A DNA stretch of 63,631 bases from Vicingaceae bacterium (GTDB lineage Bacteria; Bacteroidota; Bacteroidia; Flavobacteriales_E; Vicingaceae). Positions 46,191-55,316 of this stretch are shown here, piece after piece (positions within the stretch are counted from its first letter, which is position 1; each line of letters opens with the position of its first letter). A program made the translations under genes and the position numbers. The stretch lies in the NCBI GenBank assembly GCA_019429185.1, contig JAHYJH010000007.1:1-63631 (forward strand), in the 5' to 3' direction. The notes beneath the pieces were generated by a model, which worked only from the letters and a program-made list of their open reading frames with translations, was not told the DNA's origin and did not search any database.

Positions 46191-46460
46191 ATGAATAAAG
46201 AGCAACTTAAAGCACAACTAAAACAGCAAATAATAGAATCACTTAACCTTATAGGGGTAAAACCAGAAGATATAAAAGATGATACCATTCTTTTTGGAGA
46301 AGAATTGGGTCTTGATTCGATAGATTCATTAGAATTAATCGTTTTATTGGAAAGAAAATATGGAATTAAAATCAATGATCCAAAAGAAGGTAGAAAAGTA
46401 CTTATTGACATAAACACTATGGCTGATTTTATTGAACAAAATAGCTCAAAACAAAATTAA
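46191..46460 (+). CDS. Acyl carrier protein 3
   Basis: The phosphopantetheine site is LGLDSIDSLELIVLLE (Ser about 43). It is paralogous to the ACP at 24638 and starts the second ACP-KS-CLF triad. Confidence 0.92.
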   Translation: MNKEQLKAQLKQQIIESLNLIGVKPEDIKDDTILFGEELGLDSIDSLELIVLLERKYGIKINDPKEGRKVLIDINTMADFIEQNSSKQN

Positions 46461-46461
46461 T

Positions 46462-47649
46462 TTGGAACGCATTTTCATAACAGGAATAGGAATAATAACT
46501 TCTTTAGGAGAATCACCTGATGAAAATAGAATTGCCCTTAAACAGGGAAAATGTGGAATAACGGATTTAGAACTCGTTCAAACTCGATATGCAGGTAAAA
46601 TACCATTCGGTGAAATTAAAATTAATACCGAAACATTAAAAAACCAATTAAAAGCCACTGAATCAGGGGTAACTCGAACATCACTTTTAGCTCTTCATGC
46701 ATTTGAACAAGCCATTAATGATGCTAAGCTTTCAGTTCGTGAAATAACAAGTAGTGAAACTGCTTTCATCAATGCCTCAACAGTTGGAGGAATGTGTTTG
46801 ACAGATGAACTCTATAAGGATGCAAACAATTTGTCAATAAAATCTTCATACTTATCTTCCTATGATTTTGGTTCGGTAGCTATTTATTTGCAACAACGCT
46901 ATCAAATTAGAGGAATAGTTAACTCGATAAATACAGCCTGTTCTTCATCAGCAAATGCAATTATGTATGGTGCAAGATTAATTAAAAATGGATATGCCAA
47001 AAGAGTTATTGTTGGTGGAACTGATAGTATAGCCAAATTTACCTTAAATGGGTTTAATTCACTCATGATTTTATCGCCCGAAATTTGTACACCATTTGAT
47101 AATAATAGAAAAGGATTGAATTTAGGTGAAGGAGCCGCATATCTTGTGTTGGAAGCAGAAGAAACCTGTAAATCAAAGCATGTTTATGCTGAACTTACTG
47201 GTTTTGCTAATACCAATGATGCTTTTCATCCTTCATCACTCTCTATCGAAGGAGATGGACCTTTTTTGGCGATGAAAAACACACTTGATGTTGCTAACCT
47301 TACTCCATCTAAAATTGATTTTATAAATGCACACGGAACAGGTACCGAAAATAATGATGAGGTAGAAAGCAGAGCCATGCTACGACTTTTTGAAAAAGTA
47401 CCTTCTTTTGCATCAACAAAATCTAATATTGGACACACACTCGGAGCGAGTGGTGCTATTGAAGCAGTTTATAGTGTGTTGAATATTATGCATCAAGAAA
47501 TTTATCCCAATCTTGGCTTTGAAAATCCAATAGAATCAACTAAGTTAACCCCTGTTTTATCATACTCAAAAAAAGAAATTTCGCACGTACTTTCAAATTC
47601 GTTTGGTTTCGGAGGAAATTGCTCATCACTTTTGTTTTCTAAAATTTAA
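46462..47649 (+). CDS. Beta-ketoacyl-ACP synthase (FabF-like), module 2
   Basis: An active condensing enzyme with C160 (TACSSS), H291 (NAHGTGT), H325 (IGHTLG) and NSFGFGGNCS (numbered from 46462). A TTG start giving MERIFITGIG is assumed, 1 base after the ACP stop; a TTG at 46432 would overlap the ACP by 29 bases. It is the paralogue of the KS at 24913. Confidence 0.9.
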   Translation: MERIFITGIGIITSLGESPDENRIALKQGKCGITDLELVQTRYAGKIPFGEIKINTETLKNQLKATESGVTRTSLLALHAFEQAINDAKLSVREITSSETAFINASTVGGMCLTDELYKDANNLSIKSSYLSSYDFGSVAIYLQQRYQIRGIVNSINTACSSSANAIMYGARLIKNGYAKRVIVGGTDSIAKFTLNGFNSLMILSPEICTPFDNNRKGLNLGEGAAYLVLEAEETCKSKHVYAELTGFANTNDAFHPSSLSIEGDGPFLAMKNTLDVANLTPSKIDFINAHGTGTENNDEVESRAMLRLFEKVPSFASTKSNIGHTLGASGAIEAVYSVLNIMHQEIYPNLGFENPIESTKLTPVLSYSKKEISHVLSNSFGFGGNCSSLLFSKI

Positions 47650-47653
47650 GGTT

Positions 47654-48688
47654 ATGCTTTACATTCATTCAACATCCTGTATTTCTGCCCAACATACTTT
47701 TGATGATGTGAATTTTGATGTACTAAATCCAGTAGTAGAAAATAAATTAGTGGCTGTTGAACCAAACAGTAATCAAATTCCAAACGCTGTATTAAGAAGA
47801 ATGGGTAAAGCGGTTAGAATGGGTATTAAAGCAGCCTTATCCATTGTTAATAATCAATCTGAATTAAAGGGAATTATCATTGGAACAGCCAATGGAGGAA
47901 TGGAAGATTGTATTAAATTTTTAAATCAAATTATTGATTACGATGAAGGAACACTAACGCCAACGAATTTTGTACAAAGTACAGCAAATAATATTGCAGC
48001 ACAAATTGGTTTGTTTACATCAAATAAAAATTATAACATTACGCACGTTCATCGTGGATTGGCTTTTGAAAATGCGGTTATTGATGCCATGATGTTGGTT
48101 AAGGAGCATCCAAACTCAACATTTTTACTTGGAGGAGTTGATGAAATATCAACCTATAATTATACCATATCATTATTAGATGGTCTTTATAAAAATGAAG
48201 AAGGGAAAAATAATGATTTATACGAAACAGAAACTGCTGGATCTGTTGCTGGTGAAGGTGCTGCAATGTTTTTGGTTAATGGAAAAAAGCAAAACGCACA
48301 AGCAACATTAAAAGCAATACAAACTATTCACACTACTGATGAAATAACCGTAGAAGCTAACTTGAAAGATTTTTTAGCAACCCATTTAGCTGATGGCGAA
48401 AAGTTAGATTTATTTTTATCAGGCGAAAATGGCGATTCTAGATTAAGTAAATACACCAAAATAACCGAAAAAATAGCTGATATCACAACGCTTAGATACA
48501 AACACCTAACAGGTGAATTTCCTACAGCTTCGGCACTTTCGCTATGGTTTGCTTGTAATTTTATTGAAACTCAAAAAGTGCCAACTAATATGGTAAAATC
48601 TGGTTCAATACCAACTGAAATAAATACCATTTTAATTTATAATAACTACACCGGAATTCAACATAGTTTTATGTTGGTAAGCCGATAA
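47654..48688 (+). CDS. Degenerate ketosynthase, chain-length-factor-like, module 2
   Basis: 344 residues from the ATG before LYIHSTSCIS (the longer open frame lies within the preceding gene). The nucleophile region reads ITHVHRGLAFENAV with no Cys, and the usual His motifs are absent (LFLSGENGD, RYKHLTGEF). It probably pairs with the KS encoded 4 bases upstream. It is the paralogue of 26096-27076. Confidence 0.82.
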   Translation: MLYIHSTSCISAQHTFDDVNFDVLNPVVENKLVAVEPNSNQIPNAVLRRMGKAVRMGIKAALSIVNNQSELKGIIIGTANGGMEDCIKFLNQIIDYDEGTLTPTNFVQSTANNIAAQIGLFTSNKNYNITHVHRGLAFENAVIDAMMLVKEHPNSTFLLGGVDEISTYNYTISLLDGLYKNEEGKNNDLYETETAGSVAGEGAAMFLVNGKKQNAQATLKAIQTIHTTDEITVEANLKDFLATHLADGEKLDLFLSGENGDSRLSKYTKITEKIADITTLRYKHLTGEFPTASALSLWFACNFIETQKVPTNMVKSGSIPTEINTILIYNNYTGIQHSFMLVSR

Positions 48689-48722
48689 AATTTATTAAAT
48701 TTATACCTTAAAATTAAAAATT

Positions 48723-49739
48723 ATGAAATTAAAATTAACAACAGCTTTACTATTTATTGTTTTTAGTATGCAAACTTATGGTTAACAACACGTTGCTATG
48801 TTTAAGAATGGTGCTAAATGGGGGTTTATAGACATAAAAGGCAATGAAATCGTAAAACCACAATACACTTATTGCCGAAATTTTTATGGTGAGTTGGCTA
48901 AGGTAAAAAAGAATACATTTATCAACATCAAAGGAGAAGTTATAAAAGTTGAAAAGCGAATTATTAATTCACACCATTGTTTTGAAGGATTGGCAGCCGT
49001 TAAATCGAACATACTTTGGGGATACATGGATGTGAATGGAAAAATAGTTATCCCTCAAAAATATAAAACGGTTACTGACTTCAATAATGGATATGCTATT
49101 GTATCTAATAAAGAAGGAATTTTTATCATAGACAAACAAGGTAATGAGAAAATTGTTAAAGGAGGTAGTGAAATTAAGCTGTTTAAAAAGTTTTCAGAAG
49201 AAATGGCTGTTATTAATGTGAAAGATAAATTTGGGTTTTTAAACACAGAAGGAGCTATTCAAATAGAACCTAAATATATTACAGTTGGACAATTTGAAAA
49301 CGGGGTTGCTTGGGTTAGAACAAAAGACAACAAAGTAGGTTTTGTTGATAAAAAAGGAGTGTGGGTTATTGAGCCTAAATACATAGCCGCTTCTAATTTT
49401 GATCTTAAAAGCGGTATTGCAATGGTTAGAACAAAAAATGGATGGGAATATATAAATTTAAAAGGCGAAACTATCCCAATTAAAGATTCAACTATTGAAA
49501 GTTTTAAAAAGTTTGAAGATGGAGTTGCTTTAGCAAAAAGCAATGGACTTTGGGGCTATCTTTCTCCTGACGGTAATTGGTTGATTAAACCACAATTTGA
49601 TAGTTTTGTAACTTCTTTCTTTAATGATTATGCTAGGGTAAAAAAGGATGGAAAATGGGGGGTAATCAATAAAAAAGGAGAATGGGTTTTACAACCTGAA
49701 TATAAATTTCTTAAACCTTTTTATATAGTTCCCAATTAA
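48723..49739 (+). pseudogene. WG-repeat secreted protein with a premature stop after the signal peptide
   Basis: The ATG at 48723 opens a signal peptide (LTTALLFIVFSMQTYG) that meets TAA at 48783-48785. The same frame then continues HVAMFKNGAKWGFIDIKGN through about seven WG-type repeats (for example KWGVINKKGEWVLQPEY) to 49739. A single CAA-to-TAA change at the expected cleavage site would explain it. An internal ATG at 48798 could give a protein without a signal peptide. It could also be a sequencing error. Confidence 0.75.
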
Positions 49740-49758
49740 ACCATTGATGAAAAAGTTG

Positions 49759-50823
49759 TTATTTCTTGCAAATCAATAAAGAGCTGCTAACTCCAATACC
49801 ATCAATTTCTTCAATAGAATTAAAACCTGCTTGTTTAACTAATTTTTTAAACAAATCGGAGTGATACATTTGGCTATTTCCATTGGCTATGTTGGTGAAA
49901 TATAACGATGTCATTTGAAGACAAAAAGCAGATACTTCAAATTTTTGTCTATCCCAAAAATGCTCTAAAATAATCACTTCACCATTTTCATTCAATGCTT
50001 CATGGCATCTTTTTAAGATGGAAACAATTTCATCTTCCGAAAAGCAATCTAAAAACTGACTCATCCAAATAACGTCATATTCTTTGGGTAGTTTGTTCGA
50101 TTCATCTAAAATATTCATTTCATAAAAAGAAACCCTTTCCGCATTTTTATCCTTTTTGATGTTTTCTTGAGCCATTTTTAATTGTCCTGGCAGATCAACT
50201 AATCCCATGTGAACAGTATCGGAATAATTGATGCACTTCAATGCCCACTTACCCGTATTTCCTCCAATATCTAAAATTCGTTTAGGATTATTTTTAAAAA
50301 CATGTTTAAAAACGGCATCAAAAGAATAGTCGGAATAATAATGATCAAATTTAAACCAACTTTCTTTTTGTTGTTCAGTTAGAGAGGAAAGACCTTCATA
50401 AATAGTTTTCCATGCGCCTAATTCTTTCAGTCCAGTTGGTTTTCCTGTTACAATTGAATTTTCGAGGTCAAACATACCTTTATAACAAATGTCATGAACA
50501 AAGTCTAAATTGGCAGTAGTCATATCATCATTCATGATATAAAATCCAGCTAGTGTTAGCTTGTATTTATCCTCATTTAACGTAATTAATTGTATGCCTA
50601 AACCAGCTTCAATCAACACCCGAACTCCATAAGTAGAGAGGTTAGCTTTTTCTACAATTTTTTCAAACGAAATGCCACTTCTTCCCTCAGCTTTAATGAT
50701 GGCTAAAATTCCTAAGTTTCGAAGTGTTCTTGCTGCCTGAAACACAATTGGAGCAAATGCTATTTGTTGTGCATATATTTTTGCCTCCAACGCATTTTTT
50801 TCATCTATTTTGAAATAATCCAT
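49759..50823 (-). CDS. SAM-dependent O-methyltransferase-like protein
   Basis: 354 residues. The N-terminal winged-helix dimerisation region (about 15-90) and the C-terminal methyltransferase domain have ILDIGGNTGKWALKC (motif I), GLVDLPGQLKMA, YDVIWMSQFLDCF and GEVIILEHFWD. This is the layout of plant-like and polyketide O-methyltransferases. It could methylate a phenol of the pigment aryl group. It lies at the right edge of the cluster on the opposite strand. Confidence 0.83.
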   Translation of the reverse strand: MDYFKIDEKNALEAKIYAQQIAFAPIVFQAARTLRNLGILAIIKAEGRSGISFEKIVEKANLSTYGVRVLIEAGLGIQLITLNEDKYKLTLAGFYIMNDDMTTANLDFVHDICYKGMFDLENSIVTGKPTGLKELGAWKTIYEGLSSLTEQQKESWFKFDHYYSDYSFDAVFKHVFKNNPKRILDIGGNTGKWALKCINYSDTVHMGLVDLPGQLKMAQENIKKDKNAERVSFYEMNILDESNKLPKEYDVIWMSQFLDCFSEDEIVSILKRCHEALNENGEVIILEHFWDRQKFEVSAFCLQMTSLYFTNIANGNSQMYHSDLFKKLVKQAGFNSIEEIDGIGVSSSLLICKK

Positions 50824-50868
50824 AAGTTATGTTTAATGAAGTTGTTTAAAGTCCAATTTAAAAAAGCC

Positions 50869-50899
50869 CAAAGATATAGTTATTTCTTAAAACAGCAAA
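50869..50899 (-). promoter_or_regulatory. Candidate promoter of the methyltransferase gene
   Basis: On the minus strand TATCTTTG (50869-50876) is a -7 box and TTTG (50896-50899) a -33 box with a 19-base gap, about 46 bases upstream of the start. Both match the Bacteroidota consensus. Confidence 0.5.
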
Positions 50900-50942
50900 T
50901 CCAAATGAATTTCATTTGGATTTGTTTTTTTTTGTTTTTTTA
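50897..50942 (+). terminator. Hairpin followed by a T tract
   Basis: Arms AAATCCAAATGAA and TTCATTTGGATTT with a one-base loop, followed on the plus strand by TTTTTTTTTT. It looks like an intrinsic terminator for plus-strand transcripts, though no plus-strand gene ends close by. It overlaps the -33 box of the opposite promoter. Confidence 0.45.
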
Positions 50943-50991
50943 ACTTAAATTGGAACTAAAAATTATAGGATAATGCTTAATTAGTGTCTGT

Positions 50992-51285
50992 CTATAAAGT
51001 CAAGAGTTTGAGGCAGAATGTCCGATTTATTCAAAGTATCTATTGTTTTTAAAGGTTTTACTCATTGTTGTTTATTTTTTTTATAGGTATTACCCACTTC
51101 TGATTATTTTTTTTATAAGTGTGAGTGAACTCACTTTGTTCGGTTCATGAGCTCACTTCGCTCGGTTCTTCGTTATACTCGACCTTCAAATCAGTCATCC
51201 CGATAGCTATCGGGGCTCCTGATTTTCAGTTCATCGAAACCTCGAACATTATAGTTCAGCCTCTTGACTAAATGGACAAACTCTA
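50992..51285 (-). repeat. Copy C of the stop-codon-adjacent inverted-repeat element (longest)
   Basis: Ends are TAGTGTCTGTCTATAAAGTC and, on the minus strand, TAGAGTTTGTCCATTTAGTC. The latter starts 5 bases after the hicB stop. The interior carries AAATCAGTCAT-CCCGATAGCTATCGGG-GCTCCTGATTTTC, the same stem as copy B with a different loop, plus a GAGCTCACTTCGCTCGGTTC segment shared with copy A. At about 294 bases it is twice as long as the others, and its hairpin segment is inverted relative to its ends. Confidence 0.75.
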
Positions 51286-51290
51286 TTTAG

Positions 51291-51695
51291 TTATATTTGA
51301 ATATGACTTAACTCTTTACCAAAATCTACAATGCCTTCCAAAATTCGCTTTGCTTGTCGTTCTGAAGGTTTTTTTATACCATTTACGTATTGAATTAATA
51401 AACTTTTATTCATTCCTATACGCTTTGCAAATCCACTTGCATTAATACTTTGATAAAGGTTAAAAACCTGTGCAACATCTAATTTTAATTCAATATTAAA
51501 ATCTCCTTGAAGATTTATGGGAATGTGTTCTCCATCTTCTTTCATTCCTTCAATTTGAAATTGAATAGCTTCTTTTATGTTGCTTTTAACTTCATCTAAG
51601 CTGTTACCAAAACTAACACAACCAGGTAATTCAGGTATATATGCTGTATAGCCTTCAGAGGCTTTTTCAACTATTATTTTTACTGCTTTTTTCAT
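51291..51695 (-). CDS. HicB-family antitoxin-like protein, orphan
   Basis: The N-terminal HicB fold (GYTAYIPELPGCVSFGNSLDEVKSNIKEAI) is followed by a C-terminal helix-turn-helix (about 90-120, SGFAKRIGMNKSLLIQYVNG). No HicA-type ORF is seen on either side, so it is probably an orphan antitoxin or a solitary regulator. The C-terminal end abuts a repeat element. Confidence 0.8.
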   Translation of the reverse strand: MKKAVKIIVEKASEGYTAYIPELPGCVSFGNSLDEVKSNIKEAIQFQIEGMKEDGEHIPINLQGDFNIELKLDVAQVFNLYQSINASGFAKRIGMNKSLLIQYVNGIKKPSERQAKRILEGIVDFGKELSHIQI

Positions 51696-51797
51696 TAAAT
51701 TTCTTTTTTTTGGTAACTAAAATCACATTCATTTTCCAATTCGCCTCAAGCGGAGGTTTCGGTATAAACATGAACAGTATTGAGTCGGTTACAAAAA

Positions 51798-52622
51798 TCA
51801 CAACGAAACTGCTGCTTTTATGTGCGGGTGAGGATTGTAGTTTACCAATTCAAAATCATCATAGGTAAAATCAAAAATATTTTTTATTGCAGGATTTATT
51901 TTCATAATCGGTAGTTTTTTTGGTTCACGTTGCAATTGAATGTTGGCTTGCTCCATGTGATTGTTATAGAGATGAACATCGCCAAAAGTGTGAACAAATT
52001 CGCCATATTCGAGGTCGCAAACTTGAGCAATCATCATAGTAAACAAGGCGTAAGAAGCAATGTTAAAAGGGACACCTAAAAAGGTGTCGGCACTTCGTTG
52101 ATAAAGTTGGCAAGAAAGTTTTCCGTTGGCAACATAAAATTGAAAAAAAGCATGACAAGGAGGAAGAGCGGCTTTTCCGTTGGCAACATTTTCGGAAAAA
52201 GAAACTGAAGTATCAGGTAATACACTCGGATTCCAAGCAGAAATCAGTAATCTTCTACTGTTAGGATTGGTTTTTATTTGTGTTATCAAATCCGAAAGTT
52301 GGTCAATTCCATCACCATTCCAGTTTCGCCATTGGTAGCCATAAACAGGGCCTAAATCGCCATTTTCGTTTGCCCAACCGTTCCAAATATTCACTCCGTT
52401 TTCTTTGAGGTAATTGATGTTAGTATCTCCTTTTATAAACCACAACAATTCGTGAATAATTGATTTTAGATGTAGTTTTTTTGTTGTTAGACATGGAAAT
52501 CCTTCATTCAAATCGAAACGCATTTGATAGCCAAAACAACTCAATGTTCCTGTTCCGGTTCGGTCGCCTTTTTGAACTCCGTTAGCTAAAATATGATCTA
52601 AAAGTGAAAGGTATTGTTGCAT
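51798..52622 (-). CDS. thyA: Thymidylate synthase
   Basis: Makes dTMP from dUMP with methylene-tetrahydrofolate. It has [30 protein letters not shown], the nucleophile in [34 protein letters not shown] and a C-terminal [10 protein letters not shown] ending. I use the ATG before QQYLSLLDH (274 residues). It is longer than the E. coli enzyme by about ten residues, mainly from [11 protein letters not shown] before the active Cys. Confidence 0.96.
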   Translation of the reverse strand: MQQYLSLLDHILANGVQKGDRTGTGTLSCFGYQMRFDLNEGFPCLTTKKLHLKSIIHELLWFIKGDTNINYLKENGVNIWNGWANENGDLGPVYGYQWRNWNGDGIDQLSDLITQIKTNPNSRRLLISAWNPSVLPDTSVSFSENVANGKAALPPCHAFFQFYVANGKLSCQLYQRSADTFLGVPFNIASYALFTMMIAQVCDLEYGEFVHTFGDVHLYNNHMEQANIQLQREPKKLPIMKINPAIKNIFDFTYDDFELVNYNPHPHIKAAVSL

Positions 52623-52640
52623 AGTATTTTTTTTTAGCAA

Positions 52641-52931
52641 AAGTCGATTAAAATTTATTTTTTTTCAATGGTTGTTAATACATTTTGATAACTAATAAGC
52701 GATGTTAAGGAAATTAAGGATTTATTCCCTCCGCTACACCCAATCCGCCTGAGGCGGAGAGTGCCAACATTACCATGTGCATAGGCTCCCTTTAGGGATT
52801 AAGGGTGTGCGAGAGCCTTTAAATTTTCTATACAACTATTTGTAAAACATTGAAAATAAGTTTATTAAAAAAAATAAAAAAAGAGTTGTATAGGAGTAAC
52901 AATATTTTTAAATCCTATGAATATGCTTTCG
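52641..52931. other. Intergenic stretch with short repeats
   Basis: No gene. It holds TCCGCCTGAGGCGGA (52744-52758, near-palindrome) and a CTCCCTTTAGGGATTAAGGG segment of the kind scattered between genes in Bacteroidota, probably parts of interspersed repeats. Confidence 0.4.
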
Positions 52932-54590
52932 TTAATTTAACTTTACTCTTTTTAAATTTAATAAGTTAATAGGATTGATACCCAAGTCGGTAACATTTTT
53001 TTGCGTTAAACGAACCAGTACGTCATAATACAATGGAACAATAGGAGCTTCTTCAATTACAATTTTATCCATTTTTTGATACAAATAATAGCGTGTAGAG
53101 TCATTAATTTCTGATTGTGATAATTTATAAAGCCGATCAAACTCAACATTACTAAAATGCGTATAATTCGGTCCATGTGGAGTGAAGTTTTTACTATAGA
53201 ATAATGCCAAATAGTTTTCAGCATCAGGATAATCGGCTATCCATGATTTTCTAAAAAAATTAAGTTTGGAGCGGGCAACTAATTCTCTGTGAGCACTGGC
53301 ATCAACAATATCAACTTTGGTTTTTATTCCAATTTCGCCTAATTGATGTTGAATGTATTCGCACAAATCGATATAATTTGCAGTGGTATGTAAGGTAATT
53401 TCAGGAAGTCCTTTTCCTTCGGGATAACCAGCTAAATACAATAATTCTTTTGCTTTTTCTGGATTGTAGTTATATCCAACAACAACTTCTTCATTATAAG
53501 AAGGAAGTCCTTTAGGGACAAATCCAGCAAATGCAGGAGTACCAATGTTTTTTCTTAAATGAGCTATCATTTGTTTTCTATCAAAACCATAGTTAATGGC
53601 TTGCCGAACAAATTTTTTGCGGAGCGGACTTTTGGCAACGATATCAAGATCTTCATCAATTAAAATCCCTAAATATTCTGTGTTAAGATAAGGATTGCTT
53701 AACATGGTTATTTTGTTTTCGTATTCTTTTTTCAATGTGCCTTCTGTGGTAAATATACTTTCTTTATTGTCACCATCTCTTCCTGAGATAAATTCCAATT
53801 CTCCATTCAGAAATTTTAAAAACTCCATTTCTTTATCTTTCACAAAAGAAATTGAAATGGCATCAATGTAAGGCATGGTACTTCCATCAGCATCTTTTTC
53901 AAAATAGCTGTTGTTTTTAAGTAAGACTAATTTATTGTTTTCGTCCCAAACTTTAAATTTAAAAGGACCTGTTCCAATAGGGTTGCTTCTGTAATCATTT
54001 TTGTAATAGTCAACTACTTCATGAGCTACAACAGCACAATATTGCATGGTAAGTATTCCTAAAAAAGGGGGGAATGCTTCTGTTAAATAAATTTTAAGTG
54101 TGCTATCATTGATTGCTTCAAAAGGTTGATAATTATTTTCTTCTCGATAGTCAATGTTATTGAATATCCATGCTCCAGGAGATGCATTTTTTGAATCTAA
54201 AATTCTATTGAAACTATAAACAAAATCTGATGCAACAACCTTTCTGCCTTTTCCATCTTTAAAAAGATCATGGTCGTGAAAATAAACATCACTACGTAGG
54301 TAAAATGTGTAAACAGTGCCATCTTCCGAAATTTCCCAATGCGTTGCAATGGATGGTTTTATGGCTAAATTATCATCCATCTGTATAAGTCCATTATAGA
54401 GGTGATTACAAGCCCAAATGTTTTCAGGATTTCGAGAAAATGCAGGGTCTAAGGAAGTTATCCCTGCTGCTTCATTATACCTAAAAATTTTTAAATTATC
54501 TTTTGAATTTTCAGAAGAATTAGAACAAGAAAACAATAAAAAGATAGTAAATACAGTTAAAAAAAGTTGGCTTTTCATAGTGAGTTTCAT
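52932..54590 (-). CDS. OppA/DppA-like peptide-binding lipoprotein
   Basis: Extracytoplasmic solute-binding protein family 5. It has a signal peptide with lipobox LLFSC, then the family opening (AAGITSLDPAFSR), WEISEDGTVYTFYLR, VKDKEM, and C-terminal YYLYQKMDKIVIEEAPIVPLYY. It binds peptides or related solutes in the periplasm. No permease genes lie next to it. Confidence 0.92.
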   Translation of the reverse strand: MKLTMKSQLFLTVFTIFLLFSCSNSSENSKDNLKIFRYNEAAGITSLDPAFSRNPENIWACNHLYNGLIQMDDNLAIKPSIATHWEISEDGTVYTFYLRSDVYFHDHDLFKDGKGRKVVASDFVYSFNRILDSKNASPGAWIFNNIDYREENNYQPFEAINDSTLKIYLTEAFPPFLGILTMQYCAVVAHEVVDYYKNDYRSNPIGTGPFKFKVWDENNKLVLLKNNSYFEKDADGSTMPYIDAISISFVKDKEMEFLKFLNGELEFISGRDGDNKESIFTTEGTLKKEYENKITMLSNPYLNTEYLGILIDEDLDIVAKSPLRKKFVRQAINYGFDRKQMIAHLRKNIGTPAFAGFVPKGLPSYNEEVVVGYNYNPEKAKELLYLAGYPEGKGLPEITLHTTANYIDLCEYIQHQLGEIGIKTKVDIVDASAHRELVARSKLNFFRKSWIADYPDAENYLALFYSKNFTPHGPNYTHFSNVEFDRLYKLSQSEINDSTRYYLYQKMDKIVIEEAPIVPLYYDVLVRLTQKNVTDLGINPINLLNLKRVKLN

Positions 54591-54655
54591 TACAAATAAA
54601 TAAAAATATTTTATATTGTAATGTTAAGCAAACAAAAGAGAGTCAAATAAATCAA

Positions 54656-55204
54656 TTACTTGTTCTTTTCAACACTTTTTTTAACAAAATTGTTAATTGT
54701 GTGAATAATGTTTTTGGCTTGTTTTTCATTCAATTCTATTCCAAATGGAATGGTTTGGTTATTAGAGTCAAACGAAATGGTATATTTATTAATACTCCAA
54801 TAATTACTGTTGATAGCGTGAACAAAATTATCTTTATATTTGATGAGTTGGAAATTTTTAACATCTTCAATAGGGTAAGTTTCAGTAATTCCTCTATTTC
54901 CAATTTTTTTAGAAAGAATAATATTGTTGTTCTCAATAGTAAAAATTTCAGAGCCATATTTTCTCCATCGAAAAGCATAAATGACTTTAAATTCAAAAAA
55001 CAACCAAAAAGCTATATAAACTCCAAAAAACAATTTTGTTTCCATTGGGTAATCAACAAAAAACTGACTCAAAATAGCAATTCCACAAATAGAAAACAAC
55101 ACAATCCATAGTAATAAAAGTTGTTGTTTCTTTTCATCATAAAAGGCATTAATTATAATAGTAAGTGTGTTGTTTTCATCTGAAATATTTATTTTATGCG
55201 GCAT
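54656..55204 (-). CDS. Membrane protein of unknown function (PH-like C-terminus)
   Basis: 182 residues from the ATG before PHKINIS (an upstream in-frame ATG would add 16). Two membrane helices (about 33-52 and 58-76, LLLLWIVLFSICGIAILSQF) are followed by a soluble strand-rich domain with IEDVKNFQLIKYKDN, like bacterial PH or photosystem-assembly type domains. Function is unknown. Confidence 0.65.
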   Translation of the reverse strand: MPHKINISDENNTLTIIINAFYDEKKQQLLLLWIVLFSICGIAILSQFFVDYPMETKLFFGVYIAFWLFFEFKVIYAFRWRKYGSEIFTIENNNIILSKKIGNRGITETYPIEDVKNFQLIKYKDNFVHAINSNYWSINKYTISFDSNNQTIPFGIELNEKQAKNIIHTINNFVKKSVEKNK

Positions 55205-55252
55205 AGTAAATTTATTTTTAACAAAAATAATTATAGAATATCTGAAAGGCAT

Positions 55253-55260
55253 TATCTTTG
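55253..55260 (+). promoter_or_regulatory. Candidate -7 box upstream of 55317
   Basis: TATCTTTG fits TAnnTTTG 57 bases before the start; no clear -33 box was found. Confidence 0.35.
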
Positions 55261-55316
55261 TAATTAAAGTTATAAATTATTAATTTTATAAACTTAAAAT
55301 AATCTATAAAAAAAAC

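Larger units (their letters stand above)
10344..50823. other. Flexirubin-type (aryl polyene plus dialkylresorcinol) biosynthetic gene cluster
   Basis: This span holds an ammonia-lyase, PaaK-like ligase, three ACPs, five active KS proteins and three KS-like proteins without active sites. It also holds KR, two DH, a thioesterase, darA/darB, two CrtI-like flavoenzymes, a halogenase-like flavoenzyme, MMPL-PlsC-methyltransferase, LolA, LpxL-like, GT2-DUF2062, C45 hydrolase, deacetylase, BtrH-like, ABC exporter and methyltransferase genes. This set matches the described content of flexirubin loci. Insertions within it are the RhuM cassette, the KilA-N gene, two minus-strand envelope genes and a repeat element. 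Confidence 0.9.

Noticed and set aside
50897-50942. Transcription terminator for the methyltransferase or hicB genes
   Set aside because: The T tract is on the plus strand, the wrong direction for those minus-strand genes; kept only as a low-confidence plus-strand signal.
51641-51868. 75-residue plus-strand frame between hicB and thyA, as a HicA toxin
   Set aside because: The sequence is hydrophobic (LLFLLLFSLNFFFLV) and overlaps both genes antisense; it has no HicA features.
54701-55111. 136-residue plus-strand frame
   Set aside because: It is antisense to the membrane protein at 54656-55204 and lacks any domain signal.
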